A stretch of DNA of 64,000 nucleotides from Thermosynechococcus sp. HN-54 (lineage in GTDB: Bacteria; Cyanobacteriota; Cyanobacteriia; Thermosynechococcales; Thermosynechococcaceae). Positions 17,332 through 27,657 of this stretch are shown here, in pieces. The stretch spans positions 2,170,001 to 2,234,000 of the forward strand of contig NZ_CP098039.1 in assembly GCF_023650955.1 (NCBI RefSeq). Reading direction: 5' to 3'. Made by a program: the position numbers and the translations under genes. Below the pieces are notes generated by a model, which ran no database searches, was not told the DNA's origin, and saw only the letters and a list, made by a program, of their open reading frames with translations. Every line of letters starts with the position of its first letter. Position 1 is the stretch's first letter.

Positions 17332-20300
17332 TTAAGTTGTTGAGGTCTGGAGGGGCTGACACTGACGGAGGGCACGCACCAAGTCTTCAAGGTTAATGGG
17401 CTTGCTCACATAATCATCCATACCGGCATCGAGACAAAGCTGGCGATCGCTCTCCATGGCATTGGCCGTCATCGCAATAATCCGCGGGCGAGGTTGGTTC
17501 AGCCGTTGAAATAGATTAATCACCTCACGGGTAGCCGTGACCCCATCCATCTCCGGCATTTGCATATCCATCAAAATCACATCATAGGGTTGTCGCTGCA
17601 CGGCATCCAGCACTTCCAAGCCATTAGCCGCAATATCACCGCGATAGCCCAATTTTTCCAAAATCCGTAATGCCACCATCTGATTCACCTTATTATCCTC
17701 GGCAACAAGAATGCGCAGGGGCGGCAAATCCTGCTTCAGACTGTCAATGGACACGGTTTTGCTCTTGTTTGTCTTGGCTTCAACGGGTTTCGGCGTATGG
17801 CTAAAGAGATCATTGAGGACATTGTAGAGGGTGGACTGCTTTACTGGCTTACTAATGAGCGCATGAAACAATGGCGATTGATCTGCCCCAAGGGAATTGC
17901 CGAGGGAGGTGAGTAAAATCAGCGGAATTTCTGGATACGTCTTGTGAATTTCCTTGGCTAGGGTCAAGCCATCCATTTCTGGCATTTGCAGATCTAAAAT
18001 GGCCACATCCAGAGGCGATTGCGTTTTCAGCAGTGTCAGTGCCTGCTGGCCATTCTCAGCAATCAGGGGTTTCATCTGCCATCCCTTGGTTTGCAACGCC
18101 AGAATTTGGCGATTGGTGGCATTGTCATCCACAATCAGCACCGAGCGATCTTTCACGAAGGATTCTTGATCCGTGCCGTGCGCCTCAGCATTAGGATTCA
18201 GGAGCAGCCGCACCGTGAAATAAAACACTGACCCCGTCTCCTTGATGGGAATGGATTCGTAGTGGGGTGGTGGGTTGCCGCCAACAATCAAGGGCGTGTT
18301 CTGAGTTTTGCTCTCTAACCAAATGCGGCCATTCATGCGCTCCACAAGGCGCTGGCAAATCGCTAATCCCAAACCGGTTCCCCCATAGTGGCGGGTAATC
18401 GAAGCATCCACTTGGCTAAAGGGTTTGAAGAGTCGCTGCATCCCCTCTGGGGTGATACCCACCCCCGTATCCTGAATGGCAAAGAGAAATTCATAGTAGT
18501 TGGGCAAAAACTCGTACTGATGGCTGGGCTGCCCCTTGAGATGGAGAATCACTTCGCCACTTTGGGTAAATTTGATGCTATTGCCAATGAGATTCACCAA
18601 TACTTGCCGCAGCCGTCCCATATCGCCGATGACATGAGCCGGAATATCAGGATCAACATGAGCAAGTAGCTCAATGTGTCGCTCAACGGCACGACTGGCC
18701 ATGAGGTCAAGAACATCTTCGACGCAATTGCGCAAATTAAAGGGATAGGCCTCTAGCTCCAGCTTGCCGGACTCAATTTTAGAGAAGTCAAGAATGTCGT
18801 TGATGATTGTCAACAGTGCATCGCCACTGAGGCGAATCGTGTTGAGAAACTCCTGCTGCTGCGGATTCAGAGGGGTATCTAGCAGTAATCCTGTCAAGCC
18901 AATGATCGCGTTCATGGGGGTGCGGATTTCGTGGCTCATCGTTGCTAAAAACTCACTCTTGGCACGGCTGGCATCTTCGGCCGCTTTGCGGGCTTCCTCT
19001 AGGAGTTCCTGCTGCTGTATCATTTGCGAGATGTCTTCCCATGTACCGACGAAATTCATTACCTTGCCGTCTTCGATGATGGGAATGACACGGGCATTCA
19101 CCCAACGCACCCTACCGTCAGCGTAGGAGAGGCGAAATTGCTCATTGAGGAGCTGGTGTTCTTTTTGGCAGCGCTCCCAAGCAGCAAGCAGGCGATCGCG
19201 ATCCTCGGGGTGCAGTCGTTCAACCCATTGTTCTTGGGCTTCGGCCGGGGTTTTAACCTCTAGGAGATCCAACAGTGCCTGATTCATGAAGGTACTCTTG
19301 CCATCGAGGTCAGCCGTAAAAATGCCGACGGGTGCCATTTCACTGACACTGCGAAACCGCACTTCACTGGCCTCAAGGAGTTGATGCAACTTAAGCTTGC
19401 GGCGATGATCCACTGTGATAATGGCTAGGCCTGCACCACTGGCTGCCCAGAGAATGAGGAATAAAAAAAGAAACTGTAAACTCAAGGGGCGCAACTGCCG
19501 CTCAATCACATTGGGCGCGATGTGGGAAATCACCCACAACCGATATTCGTTTTGATAGAGGGGCGTACGGCTCACGGGATCAGCAGAAATATGATGCGCC
19601 TTCAGAGGCAGTACCGAGCGATAGGCAAAGAGGCCATATTGACCAATAATGCTGCCCGTGGGTTGAGATTGCATCTCCTGCCACAATTCAGGGTAGAGAT
19701 GCTGCACGGTGAGATGCTGCCGCTCGGGGTAGCGGAATCCCCATTCATGGCTGGTGCGCTCTGCTAAAATCCAGTAGCCTTGACTATTGGCCAAAAGGCA
19801 ACTGCCATAGACGCCACGACACCCATTAATCAATGTGTTGAGTAGGTTGGCTGCACGATAACGGACAACTAAAAAACCCACCAGTTGTTGCTGGCGGGTA
19901 TAAACCGGTGTGCCGACATAGAGAATCGGGTTTGCCGCTACGGAAGGTGCCTCATTTTGCTGAACTTCAATGTCAAAGGGCGAGATAAACACTTCGTTGC
20001 GCACCAATTGACGAATCACAGGCCAATAGTTCTGCAACAATTCTGGTTCTTGAGATGGGTGATTTACCCTAATGCCCAAGTTATGACCCAAAGCAAAGCT
20101 CAGTCTGATGTCACCGTTGGGGCTCAAAAAATACAGGCGATCGTAGGTGCGCTTTGAGAGCAGCCAATCTTGGACATCCTGCTCCATTTCCCGCAATTGT
20201 GCTGTACTTGATGAGTTGACCCCAAGATCATCGAAGCCATGGATTGTGGCGATGGTGAGAACATCGGTAATTAACGTGTCTAAGTAAGTGGTGAGGATGA

Positions 20301-20454
20301 GGCTGCCCCGCTCGACTTTGCTTTCTTCTCGCAGTTGCAGATCGCTGAGAATATCTTGGCGCTGGGCGAGGTAAATGGGAGCAAGAATTGCAACTAAAAC
20401 TGCCGTTGCTGGAACAAAAAGTTTCAAGAAGTACTGCAACGGTGATTTGGCCAT
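17332..20454 (-). CDS. membrane hybrid histidine kinase with two receiver domains
   Basis: A 1040-residue sensor. Order: TM1 (about 10-30), a large periplasmic sensor of Cache type (about 31-320), TM2 (about 325-347), PAS/PAC (about 365-480), HisKA (ATMSHEIRTPMNAIIG), HATPase (GNSIKFT, DTGVGI, GGTGLGL), and two receivers. REC1 has its Asp in AILDLQMPEMDG and REC2 in ILMDMQMPEMDG, both followed by the conserved Lys (SKP). It senses an extracytoplasmic signal and phosphorylates its own receivers. No response regulator or Hpt gene is adjacent, so the output target is unknown. Confidence 0.9.
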   Translation of the reverse strand: MAKSPLQYFLKLFVPATAVLVAILAPIYLAQRQDILSDLQLREESKVERGSLILTTYLDTLITDVLTIATIHGFDDLGVNSSSTAQLREMEQDVQDWLLSKRTYDRLYFLSPNGDIRLSFALGHNLGIRVNHPSQEPELLQNYWPVIRQLVRNEVFISPFDIEVQQNEAPSVAANPILYVGTPVYTRQQQLVGFLVVRYRAANLLNTLINGCRGVYGSCLLANSQGYWILAERTSHEWGFRYPERQHLTVQHLYPELWQEMQSQPTGSIIGQYGLFAYRSVLPLKAHHISADPVSRTPLYQNEYRLWVISHIAPNVIERQLRPLSLQFLFLFLILWAASGAGLAIITVDHRRKLKLHQLLEASEVRFRSVSEMAPVGIFTADLDGKSTFMNQALLDLLEVKTPAEAQEQWVERLHPEDRDRLLAAWERCQKEHQLLNEQFRLSYADGRVRWVNARVIPIIEDGKVMNFVGTWEDISQMIQQQELLEEARKAAEDASRAKSEFLATMSHEIRTPMNAIIGLTGLLLDTPLNPQQQEFLNTIRLSGDALLTIINDILDFSKIESGKLELEAYPFNLRNCVEDVLDLMASRAVERHIELLAHVDPDIPAHVIGDMGRLRQVLVNLIGNSIKFTQSGEVILHLKGQPSHQYEFLPNYYEFLFAIQDTGVGITPEGMQRLFKPFSQVDASITRHYGGTGLGLAICQRLVERMNGRIWLESKTQNTPLIVGGNPPPHYESIPIKETGSVFYFTVRLLLNPNAEAHGTDQESFVKDRSVLIVDDNATNRQILALQTKGWQMKPLIAENGQQALTLLKTQSPLDVAILDLQMPEMDGLTLAKEIHKTYPEIPLILLTSLGNSLGADQSPLFHALISKPVKQSTLYNVLNDLFSHTPKPVEAKTNKSKTVSIDSLKQDLPPLRILVAEDNKVNQMVALRILEKLGYRGDIAANGLEVLDAVQRQPYDVILMDMQMPEMDGVTATREVINLFQRLNQPRPRIIAMTANAMESDRQLCLDAGMDDYVSKPINLEDLVRALRQCQPLQTSTT

Positions 20455-20571
20455 AGCGTAGTGGGCTATCTGCGGGGGAGAGAGGGGGGAAATTCAACAG
20501 GGGTAGAAGCCAATACAGGCTTTAACAAATAGTGTATCGTGAGGAATGGAGTTCATGTGTAGAGTCAGACC

Positions 20572-20685
20572 ATGATTGAACCTTTGTTGTGTGGCATTGT
20601 TCTTGGCTTGATTCCGGTCACCTTGGCGGGTCTTTTCTTTGCGGCTTACCAGCAGTACAAGCGGGGCAGCCAATTTGAACTCTAG
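20572..20685 (+). CDS. petG: cytochrome b6f complex subunit V, PetG
   Basis: A 37-residue single-helix protein beginning [18 protein letters not shown] and ending [11 protein letters not shown], the PetG signature. PetG stabilises the cytochrome b6f complex in the thylakoid membrane, which links photosystem II to photosystem I and cyclic flow. It lies in the 270-nt space between the hybrid kinase gene (opposite strand) and der, 39 nt before the der start, and may be transcribed with der. Confidence 0.95.
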   Translation: MIEPLLCGIVLGLIPVTLAGLFFAAYQQYKRGSQFEL

Positions 20686-20724
20686 TGATTGACTAGAACC
20701 TTATTTTTGCGAACGTCACTCCAT

Positions 20725-22074
20725 ATGGCATTACCGATTGTTGCTGTTGTGGGTCGCCCCAATGTGGGCAAGTCAACACTTGTGAATCGCCTTGCCGGGG
20801 AACGGGATGCCATTGTCCACGATGAACCCGGTGTCACTCGCGATCGCACCTACCGACCGGCCTTTTGGCAAGATCGGGAATTTTTGGTCGTGGATACCGG
20901 GGGCTTAGTCTTTGATGACGACAGTGACTTCTTGCCCTTGATTCGCCAGCAAGCAGAACTCGCCCTTCAGGAAGCAACGGCAGCGATTTTTGTGGTGGAT
21001 GGTCAAGCAGGGCCTACAGCACTCGACTATGACATTGCTGCGTGGTTGCGACAGCTTCCCGTACCTGTTTTAGTGGCAGTGAATAAATGCGAGTCGCGCC
21101 AAATGGGTCAGGTACAGGCGGCAGAGTTTTGGTCACTGGGTTTGGGCGAACCCTATCCGATCTCTAGTATCCACGGCAGCGGCACAGGGGAGTTGCTGGA
21201 TCAGTTGATTACCTACTTGCCGGCAGTGGAAACGCTCCCCGAAGCGCCAGAAATTCAGGTGGCGATTGCGGGGCGTCCCAATGTGGGTAAATCTAGTTTG
21301 CTCAATGCTTTGATTGGGAGCGATCGCGCCATTGTCAGTCCCATTTCAGGCACCACCCGTGACGCCATTGATACGGTGATTGAGCACAACGGTACCCAGT
21401 ATCGTTTCATTGATACCGCCGGCATTCGTAAGCGGAGTCATGTGGCCTATGGGCCTGAGATGTTTAGTGTGCATCGCGCCTTTAAGGCCATTCACCGCTC
21501 CGACGTGGTGCTCTTGGTTTTAGATGCCCTTGAAGAAATTACTGAACAAGATCAACGCCTTGCGGGTCACATTGCCGATCAGGGACGTGCCTGTGTGCTG
21601 ATCATGAACAAGTGGGATGCTGTTCCCGAAAAAGATACCTATACAATCAATACCTATCGCGATCGCCTGTATCAGCGGCTGAATTTCCTTGACTGGGCAG
21701 ATGCCCTCTTTGTCAGTGCCCATACCGGTCAACGCCTTGACAAAATTTTTGCAGCGGTAGATGCAGCGGTTGAACAGCATCGTCGCCGTGTCAGTACAGC
21801 GGTAGTCAATGAAGTCATTCAAGAAGCTCTCCGCTGGCATACGCCCCCCGCGACTCGCCAAGGTCGCCAAGGAAAAATCTACTACGCGACACAAGTGGCC
21901 ACCCAACCGCCAACGTTTGCAATTTTTGTCAACGATGCCAAGCTCTTCAAGGACAACTACCGCCGCTACATTGAGGGGCAAATTCGCCAACAACTGGGAT
22001 TTCGCGGTACTCCCATTCGCCTCCTCTGGCGCAGTAAAAAGCCCCGTGAAGCTGCCGAATTAGCAGTCCGCTAA
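20725..22074 (+). CDS. der: ribosome biogenesis GTPase Der (EngA)
   Basis: A 449-residue double GTPase needed for 50S subunit assembly. Two G domains are visible: GD1 with [14 protein letters not shown] and DTGGLVF, GD2 with [22 protein letters not shown] and NKWD; a C-terminal KH-like domain follows ([32 protein letters not shown]). The frame is open to a TTG at 20689, but the family starts at the ATG at 20725 ([10 protein letters not shown]). Confidence 0.95.
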   Translation: MALPIVAVVGRPNVGKSTLVNRLAGERDAIVHDEPGVTRDRTYRPAFWQDREFLVVDTGGLVFDDDSDFLPLIRQQAELALQEATAAIFVVDGQAGPTALDYDIAAWLRQLPVPVLVAVNKCESRQMGQVQAAEFWSLGLGEPYPISSIHGSGTGELLDQLITYLPAVETLPEAPEIQVAIAGRPNVGKSSLLNALIGSDRAIVSPISGTTRDAIDTVIEHNGTQYRFIDTAGIRKRSHVAYGPEMFSVHRAFKAIHRSDVVLLVLDALEEITEQDQRLAGHIADQGRACVLIMNKWDAVPEKDTYTINTYRDRLYQRLNFLDWADALFVSAHTGQRLDKIFAAVDAAVEQHRRRVSTAVVNEVIQEALRWHTPPATRQGRQGKIYYATQVATQPPTFAIFVNDAKLFKDNYRRYIEGQIRQQLGFRGTPIRLLWRSKKPREAAELAVR

Positions 22075-22095
22075 GCCTGTCAGATTGACTGTTGA

Positions 22096-24015
22096 TTATG
22101 AGAGTCGCTTCAGAACAGCCGATAGTTGATCACTGTAAACAATTCTGTAATTTTTTGGCGCTTGTAGGAATGCAGCAAGTGCCTGAGAGATCTTGCCTGT
22201 AAAGGGATCGACTGAAACTGCTAAGTAGTCATAATTTTGTAAATTACTCTCTTGGGGCTTCCATGTTGCAGGTGAGCCTGCGTCAATTACCTCGTTGCCA
22301 AAAGGAAAATTGAAGAGTCCATAGCTGCGAAGGCCTGCATTGAGAATCTTTTGATTCTTTATATTATCCTGTACCCATTCATAAATACGACTCTCATAAT
22401 TCGATGGATAAAATAATATGCCTGAAAATCCAGGCAAGCCCCTAGGGGGGGTGTAATTAAGTACCTGTATTAGCAATAAAGCTATGCAGGTAGCTGTAAT
22501 AGAGCCAATAGACAGATGACTAATTTTATTCGTATATTCATAGTTTACATGAAGGTGATTAAATAAATCATCAATTATAACCAATAAACTTCTAAACCTT
22601 TTATTAAAGAAAAACTCCATGAAAGTAACAATAAAGTAAACGATTAAGATAATCATTGTAATAATATAAACAAGGCCATGACGTAATTGTGGATGAAAGT
22701 AGATGGCCTCTCCAGCATAGTAACCAGCACTGTAAGGTGTAAGTATCCAAGCAATAAAGCAAATAATGTTTATTTGAACTAAATACTTGAAGCGTGTATT
22801 TCTAAATCGATTGTTAAAAATTAGGAAAATAAGAGATAAAGTAACGAGAACTGAGAATAATAGGAGCTTTCCATTCGGTGCTCTGTAAATTTCCAAATTA
22901 AGTAAATTTTTAGATATTGATAAATTTATGCCACTCTTAACAACATTATCTTCAAATAAGCTACCTAAAAGATATAAATTTCTGAGATACCAAAAACCGC
23001 TAATAAAAGCTATAGGTAGTATCCAATCTAGCATTAATTTATAAAAGAGTTTTAGATAAATTTTTATTTTCAGCCTTGCTGAGTAATTATTTATTAAGTT
23101 ATGAATAGTGATTATAAAGACACCAGTAATGTAATAGACAGCGTTAGGTTTAATACCCAAAGCGCACCCAAAACTAATCCCTGACCAAAATAAATATGGG
23201 TATCTGAAAGAAACTTTTCTATTTTTAAGAGACTTTATCGATGCCCATGAACCCATCAAAACCCAAAAAGCTAAAGTAATGTCGTTTCGACCAACGTCAA
23301 ATAAAATAGCTTGAGTATCATTTATAGAAAGATAAATGAACAAGAAAAACAAGAAAGCGAAATATATTGATAGGCTATATTTCCATTGTTTCAGATCATA
23401 TAATATCAGCAGTGCTACGAGCAAAGTACCAAGATTTAATGCTAGAGATGTTAAGCCTAGAGCAGCATCCTGTTTTAGAGGAATTAGACTCCACAAATTA
23501 ATTAATTCATTGCCACCGGGGTATTGACTAAAAGTATTTCCGAGTTTCCACAAACCCATGCTTTGTAAATAAGTTACAGCACTAGGCAGGTGATAAGTAA
23601 CAACATCCCAACTCAGGGGATGAACAAATATAACCTGTAGATATAAATCATAAACTAATTGCCTAAAGTAAAATAAAAATAGAAAAGTTAGAATGATAAT
23701 TATTATCCAACCTTTGTGATTTGGCACAGCATACTTTTGCAAAGGCGTAGTACGTATGCTCAATAACCTATTTTTATTGAAATTCAAAAACAGAGTGATT
23801 AAAATGAACAATCCTAAAGCGAGACTTCCTATAAATAAAAAGCTAGGATATAACAGGTTAATAGCTCCTAAAATTAGGGTAATAATAGTAATTTGAAAAA
23901 GAGCTAAGCTAATAAAAGCAGCCAAGCAGTTAAGCAGTTGCTGAGGGAAAAGAATGGTGCTTGCGATCGCGCTCGATAAGATGACTACCAATGAGGAGCC
24001 TAAATAGGTAATCAT
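22096..24015 (-). CDS. AT-rich multi-pass membrane protein, GT-C (GT39-like) glycosyltransferase candidate
   Basis: A 639-residue protein with about a dozen hydrophobic helices and a soluble C-terminal part (GFSGILFYPSNYESRIYEWVQ onwards). The first luminal loop has an acidic-aromatic motif, SWDVVTYHLPSA, followed by QYPGGNELINLW, reminiscent of the catalytic Asp loop of polyprenyl-phosphate sugar transferases; ALGIKPNA follows a later helix. Base composition is visibly AT-rich except at both ends, unlike its neighbours, suggesting acquisition. Its ATG overlaps the upstream gene's stop (ATGA, 24012-24015), so it is translationally coupled to a binding-protein gene. O-antigen ligase-like or other envelope polysaccharide proteins are alternatives. 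Confidence 0.55.
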   Translation of the reverse strand: MITYLGSSLVVILSSAIASTILFPQQLLNCLAAFISLALFQITIITLILGAINLLYPSFLFIGSLALGLFILITLFLNFNKNRLLSIRTTPLQKYAVPNHKGWIIIIILTFLFLFYFRQLVYDLYLQVIFVHPLSWDVVTYHLPSAVTYLQSMGLWKLGNTFSQYPGGNELINLWSLIPLKQDAALGLTSLALNLGTLLVALLILYDLKQWKYSLSIYFAFLFFLFIYLSINDTQAILFDVGRNDITLAFWVLMGSWASIKSLKNRKVSFRYPYLFWSGISFGCALGIKPNAVYYITGVFIITIHNLINNYSARLKIKIYLKLFYKLMLDWILPIAFISGFWYLRNLYLLGSLFEDNVVKSGINLSISKNLLNLEIYRAPNGKLLLFSVLVTLSLIFLIFNNRFRNTRFKYLVQINIICFIAWILTPYSAGYYAGEAIYFHPQLRHGLVYIITMIILIVYFIVTFMEFFFNKRFRSLLVIIDDLFNHLHVNYEYTNKISHLSIGSITATCIALLLIQVLNYTPPRGLPGFSGILFYPSNYESRIYEWVQDNIKNQKILNAGLRSYGLFNFPFGNEVIDAGSPATWKPQESNLQNYDYLAVSVDPFTGKISQALAAFLQAPKNYRIVYSDQLSAVLKRLS

Positions 24016-25229
24016 TGTGCCTGTTGTGGTTGTCGCTCAACTTTTTTCACCAAATTAAACTTCCCACTTTGGCCATCCTCACTCATCTCAATCTGGCCAA
24101 CATAGAAGAAGCGTTGCAGCACTTCGCCTTCAGGGGTAAAGCGAATTTCGCCAAGGGGGGTTTCATAAACTCCCTTGAGAATCTCTTGATTCAAGGCCTG
24201 ACGCAAATTTGCAAGGGGCAATTCTGACAGGTTCTTTTCTTGGGACAGTCGTGCCAAGGAGTCCGCAAAGACTTGAACCGCCGTAAAGGCTTGGGCACTA
24301 AACTGAGAGGGAGGTTGGCGGTATTTGGCTTCAAAAGCATTGCGGAACTTGACATTCATTGGGTCAGGATTTTCTGGATTATAGGCCTGCGCCACAAGAA
24401 CCCCATTACAAAGGCGACGGCAGACAGGGAAGAGGTTAACGGTATTGACGCCATTGCCCCCCAAAATTAACCCTTGGTAGCCCAATTCCCGCAGTTGGCG
24501 AATGAGATTGCCGCCGTCGGCTGCTAAGCCCGAGATAACAATTAAATCAGGTTTGAGATTGAGGGTGGCATTGATTTGGGCTTGGAAGTTGGTATCGGTG
24601 GTTTGGGTCTGCTGGACGGTGACCAATTCAAGCTTGGGGTTCTCGCGAATGGCTTTTTGAAAAATCTCGGTTTCGGAGCGACTAAAGGCATCGTCTTGGG
24701 CAAAGAAGACAGCGACACGGCGGATATTGGGATTAATCTCAAGAGCTGCCTGAATGGCAGTGGGAGCGACCACATCAACGCCTGCGGAGACGCGACTAAT
24801 AAAGGCACCAATTTCGGGAATGCCACGGGCTGTGTTGGAGGGAGCGACTACGGGGACACCGGCCTGCTCGGCGATGGGATCGGCACTAAAGGCTTGCTGC
24901 GAGAGGGTGGGTCCAACAATACCAATCACACGATCGCGATTGATCAAGGTTTGAAAAACATTCACTGCCCCCGCTTCATCACTGCCCGTATCCTGAATCA
25001 CGAGCCGCAGCGTATGTCCCTTAATCTGTCCCGCTTGGTTGAATAATTCGCCGGCAACTTGTACGCCTTGGAGTGCCTCCTGACCATAAAGGGCAGCATT
25101 CCCAGTTTGAGCGAGCGCAATCCCAAGGGATAAGGCATTCTCATTTCCTGAGGGGGACTCGGTTGCGGTGCAGCTACTGAGGGCGATCGCCCCCCATGCG
25201 AGAAATAGCCACCAATGTCTGGCTGCCAA
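24012..25229 (-). CDS. LivK/NatB-type ABC transporter substrate-binding lipoprotein
   Basis: A 405-residue periplasmic binding protein of the Leu/Ile/Val family. It has a lipoprotein signal (LSSC lipobox, Cys about residue 20), then two alpha/beta lobes (LGIALAQTGNAALYGQEALQG, IVGPTLSQQAFSADPIAEQ, PVVAPSNTARG). It would capture amino acids or small amides for an ABC importer. The start is TTG, directly after the ilvH TAA with no gap. No permease or ATPase gene is adjacent; the LivF-type ATPase at 5673 is a possible partner. It overlaps the following gene by 4 nt. Confidence 0.85.
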   Translation of the reverse strand: MAARHWWLFLAWGAIALSSCTATESPSGNENALSLGIALAQTGNAALYGQEALQGVQVAGELFNQAGQIKGHTLRLVIQDTGSDEAGAVNVFQTLINRDRVIGIVGPTLSQQAFSADPIAEQAGVPVVAPSNTARGIPEIGAFISRVSAGVDVVAPTAIQAALEINPNIRRVAVFFAQDDAFSRSETEIFQKAIRENPKLELVTVQQTQTTDTNFQAQINATLNLKPDLIVISGLAADGGNLIRQLRELGYQGLILGGNGVNTVNLFPVCRRLCNGVLVAQAYNPENPDPMNVKFRNAFEAKYRQPPSQFSAQAFTAVQVFADSLARLSQEKNLSELPLANLRQALNQEILKGVYETPLGEIRFTPEGEVLQRFFYVGQIEMSEDGQSGKFNLVKKVERQPQQAQ

Positions 25230-25748
25230 TTAGACCCGTGCCTCCAAGGATTTCAGGTACTCCGTATTCACCCCCGACTCGCGCACAAGGGCAATTTTTC
25301 CCGTGCGGGCAATCTCCCGAATCCCGAATTTATTCAGCATTTGCACAATGGCCACCATCTTGCCGGGGTCACCGGAGACTTCAATGATCAGGGAATCATC
25401 CGATACATCTACCACCTTGGCACGGAAGATTTGTACCAGCTCAAGAATTTCAGAGCGAGTGCTGGCGGTGGCATTCACCTTCAGGAGCATCAGCTCCCGT
25501 TCCACACAGGGAATCGTGGTAATATCCTGTACCTTGAGGACATTGATCAGCTTGTAGAGTTGCTTGGTCAATTGCTCAATGATGGCATCATCGCCGGGCA
25601 CGACCATCGTAATGCGGGAGACACCAAGTTGCTCGGCAGGCCCTACCGCCAAGCTCTCGATATTGAAACCACGCCGCGCAAATAAACCGGCAATGCGAGT
25701 GAGCACACCCGCCTCATCTTCCACTAAAACCGATAGGGTATGTTTCAT
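25230..25748 (-). CDS. ilvH: acetolactate synthase small (regulatory) subunit
   Basis: A 172-residue IlvH/IlvN protein that activates the catalytic subunit of acetolactate synthase and confers valine feedback inhibition in branched-chain amino acid synthesis. The N-terminal ACT domain is clear ([33 protein letters not shown]), followed by the C-terminal domain ending [10 protein letters not shown]. The ATG at 25748 is chosen over the longer open frame because families begin with this ACT strand. The next gene starts immediately at the stop. Confidence 0.95.
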   Translation of the reverse strand: MKHTLSVLVEDEAGVLTRIAGLFARRGFNIESLAVGPAEQLGVSRITMVVPGDDAIIEQLTKQLYKLINVLKVQDITTIPCVERELMLLKVNATASTRSEILELVQIFRAKVVDVSDDSLIIEVSGDPGKMVAIVQMLNKFGIREIARTGKIALVRESGVNTEYLKSLEARV

Positions 25749-25797
25749 AACTGGGATTGAATCTTGCTGCCATGCTGGGATGCTGATTCTTTCCAGT

Positions 25798-26442
25798 TTA
25801 ACGGACAATCCGACACTCTGCGAAGAGGCGATGGGCAATGCGAAAAAGTTCCTGCCCCGTGTGCAAATAGCGATCGTCGTAACTGTGGCTAAATTGCTCT
25901 AGCTCATCGAGACCATCCACCAGTTGATTCAAACAGTAATAGAGGTGGGCTGCCACCTTAGCCACGGCAGCGGGGTTGGGTTGGGCTTGGAACGTATAGC
26001 GGGCGCGAGTGAGGGCGCGGCGACAGTCCTGCAAGTAAGCAAGGAAATGATCCATGAGGTCATCATCAAAGGGATCGGCAGCAAGAGCATCAATCTGGCA
26101 GGGGAGCGATCGCAAGACCGCTTCAATAATCCGACTCACGGGGGTGTAGGTCAGTAATAGCCATTGCTCTAGCTCGCGATCGGCAGCTTGGGAACGTTGA
26201 ATATCCGGTTGCGATGTTTTTTGGTGAATACGGTGCTGGGCATCATAGGCCTGCCGACACTGCTCATCCCCAAGAATTTCATAGGCCGCATTAATAGCCG
26301 CCATCCGCTCATGGGTCGAGCGATCGCTGGGGTGGTAGTCGGGGTGATACTGCTTGACCAACCGCCGATAGGCGGCCTTGATCTCAGCTTGGGTAGCTGT
26401 TACTGCCACCTGTAGCGTTGCATAGGGATTGAGCTGGGACAT
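25798..26442 (-). CDS. J-domain (DnaJ-like) protein
   Basis: A 214-residue protein with an N-terminal J domain (about residues 5-68): [20 protein letters not shown], the Hsp70-activating HPD in QYHPDYHP, and [18 protein letters not shown]. The Gly/Phe region and zinc fingers of true DnaJ are absent, so it is a type III J protein that recruits DnaK to a specific client through its helical C-terminus ([30 protein letters not shown]). It is first in the run J-protein, ilvH, binding protein, membrane protein. Confidence 0.88.
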   Translation of the reverse strand: MSQLNPYATLQVAVTATQAEIKAAYRRLVKQYHPDYHPSDRSTHERMAAINAAYEILGDEQCRQAYDAQHRIHQKTSQPDIQRSQAADRELEQWLLLTYTPVSRIIEAVLRSLPCQIDALAADPFDDDLMDHFLAYLQDCRRALTRARYTFQAQPNPAAVAKVAAHLYYCLNQLVDGLDELEQFSHSYDDRYLHTGQELFRIAHRLFAECRIVR

Positions 26443-26511
26443 GGAAATTGTGAGAAGACCTCCATCTTTAGGGTAAAGTGCTGATTTGGCGGTGTCGAGA
26501 AATGGTTATCT

Positions 26512-27063
26512 ATGGAACTGCAAGAACGCCTTGGGGGAGCCAATATTTATCTTGTGGGCATGATGGGTGCCGGTAAAACCACCACGGGTCGGATACTGGC
26601 ACAACGCTTGGGCTATCGGTTTGTGGATACGGATGCTGTGATAACAGAGTTTCGTCAACGCCCCATTCGTGAAATTTTTGCCCAAGAGGGGGAGGCTGCT
26701 TTTCGGGAGTTGGAACAACAGGTCTTGGCACAAGTCTCTAGTTACCATCATTTGGTTGTGGCCACAGGCGGTGGGATTGTTCTGAACCCGATGAACTGGA
26801 GTTATCTGCGCCATGGTATTGTTGTGTGGCTCCATGTTCCCCTTGCTGTGCTCTGTCAACGCCTGCGCCAAGATCAGGAACGTCCTCTTTTGCAGGCACA
26901 ACCCCTTGAGGAACGGTTGAGTGAACTCCTACAAGCGCGTCAATACCTCTACGCGCAGGCGGATCTAGAACTGGCGATTACGGCTGAGGATACCCCGGAA
27001 ACAGTTTGCGATCGCTTGCTGGAAACGCTACCGCGTATCTTGAAACCAATCGAACCATGCTAG
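26512..27063 (+). CDS. aroK: shikimate kinase
   Basis: A 183-residue shikimate kinase (shikimate to shikimate-3-phosphate in aromatic amino acid synthesis). Motifs are the P-loop GMMGAGKTTTG, shikimate-binding FVDTDAVI and ATGGGIV, and the lid R in QERPLLQ. It starts 70 nt from the divergent J-domain gene, and its stop overlaps the start of the next membrane protein gene by 7 nt. Confidence 0.95.
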   Translation: MELQERLGGANIYLVGMMGAGKTTTGRILAQRLGYRFVDTDAVITEFRQRPIREIFAQEGEAAFRELEQQVLAQVSSYHHLVVATGGGIVLNPMNWSYLRHGIVVWLHVPLAVLCQRLRQDQERPLLQAQPLEERLSELLQARQYLYAQADLELAITAEDTPETVCDRLLETLPRILKPIEPC

Positions 27064-27614
27064 AGGTTTTGGCTATTCTTTCAGCAGCAGCGGCCGGTGG
27101 GCTACGGCTGGCACTTCCCCTCCTGTTGATCGGTCTATTGCAGGGGGAACAACTGTGGTCACAGGTGCCTTTGTTGCGCCATTTTTCCCCCTATTGGGTG
27201 GTGGCTGTGTTAGCTGCTTGGTCGTTTCTGGAGATCTTCCTTTCCCGCAATGTCTGGGGCTACCGCTTGATTGTTCTTGTACAACTGTGCTTCAGCCCCC
27301 TTGTCGGTGCTCTCCTTGGCATGACCGTAGCAACAGCAACAGATACGCCCCAATGGCTCATCGGCACCTTCAGCGGTCTCTTTGCCTTGGTTCTGCAACT
27401 CGTGCAGGTGGGTTGGTTTTATCGGCTGGGGAAGTTGCCCCGTTGGGTAATTGTTGCCCAGGATATCCTCTGCATGCTGTTGATTTTCTTTGCCCTCAAG
27501 GCACCAAAGCAGGGCGGGTTGATTGCCCTACTCCTATTGTGGTTGGCCGTTCGCAGTGCCAAGGATTGGCAGCAACGACATCAGCGCTCTCGTCAGCAGC
27601 GGCGAAGTCTCTAA
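27057..27614 (+). CDS. DUF4126 family membrane protein
   Basis: A 185-residue protein with about five hydrophobic helices; the N-terminal motif LAILSAAAAGGLRLALPLLLIG and the Gly-rich second half match DUF4126, a family of unknown function common in cyanobacteria. The last 25 residues are strongly basic (DWQQRHQRSRQQRR), suggesting a cytoplasmic tail. ATG 27057 lies inside the aroK stop region, implying translational coupling; the frame upstream of it is open but overlaps aroK further. Confidence 0.75.
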   Translation: MLEVLAILSAAAAGGLRLALPLLLIGLLQGEQLWSQVPLLRHFSPYWVVAVLAAWSFLEIFLSRNVWGYRLIVLVQLCFSPLVGALLGMTVATATDTPQWLIGTFSGLFALVLQLVQVGWFYRLGKLPRWVIVAQDILCMLLIFFALKAPKQGGLIALLLLWLAVRSAKDWQQRHQRSRQQRRSL

Positions 27615-27657
27615 AACTTGTGCTAAAGTCGCTCTAGCGTGGCAGGAGGATGTGGAT

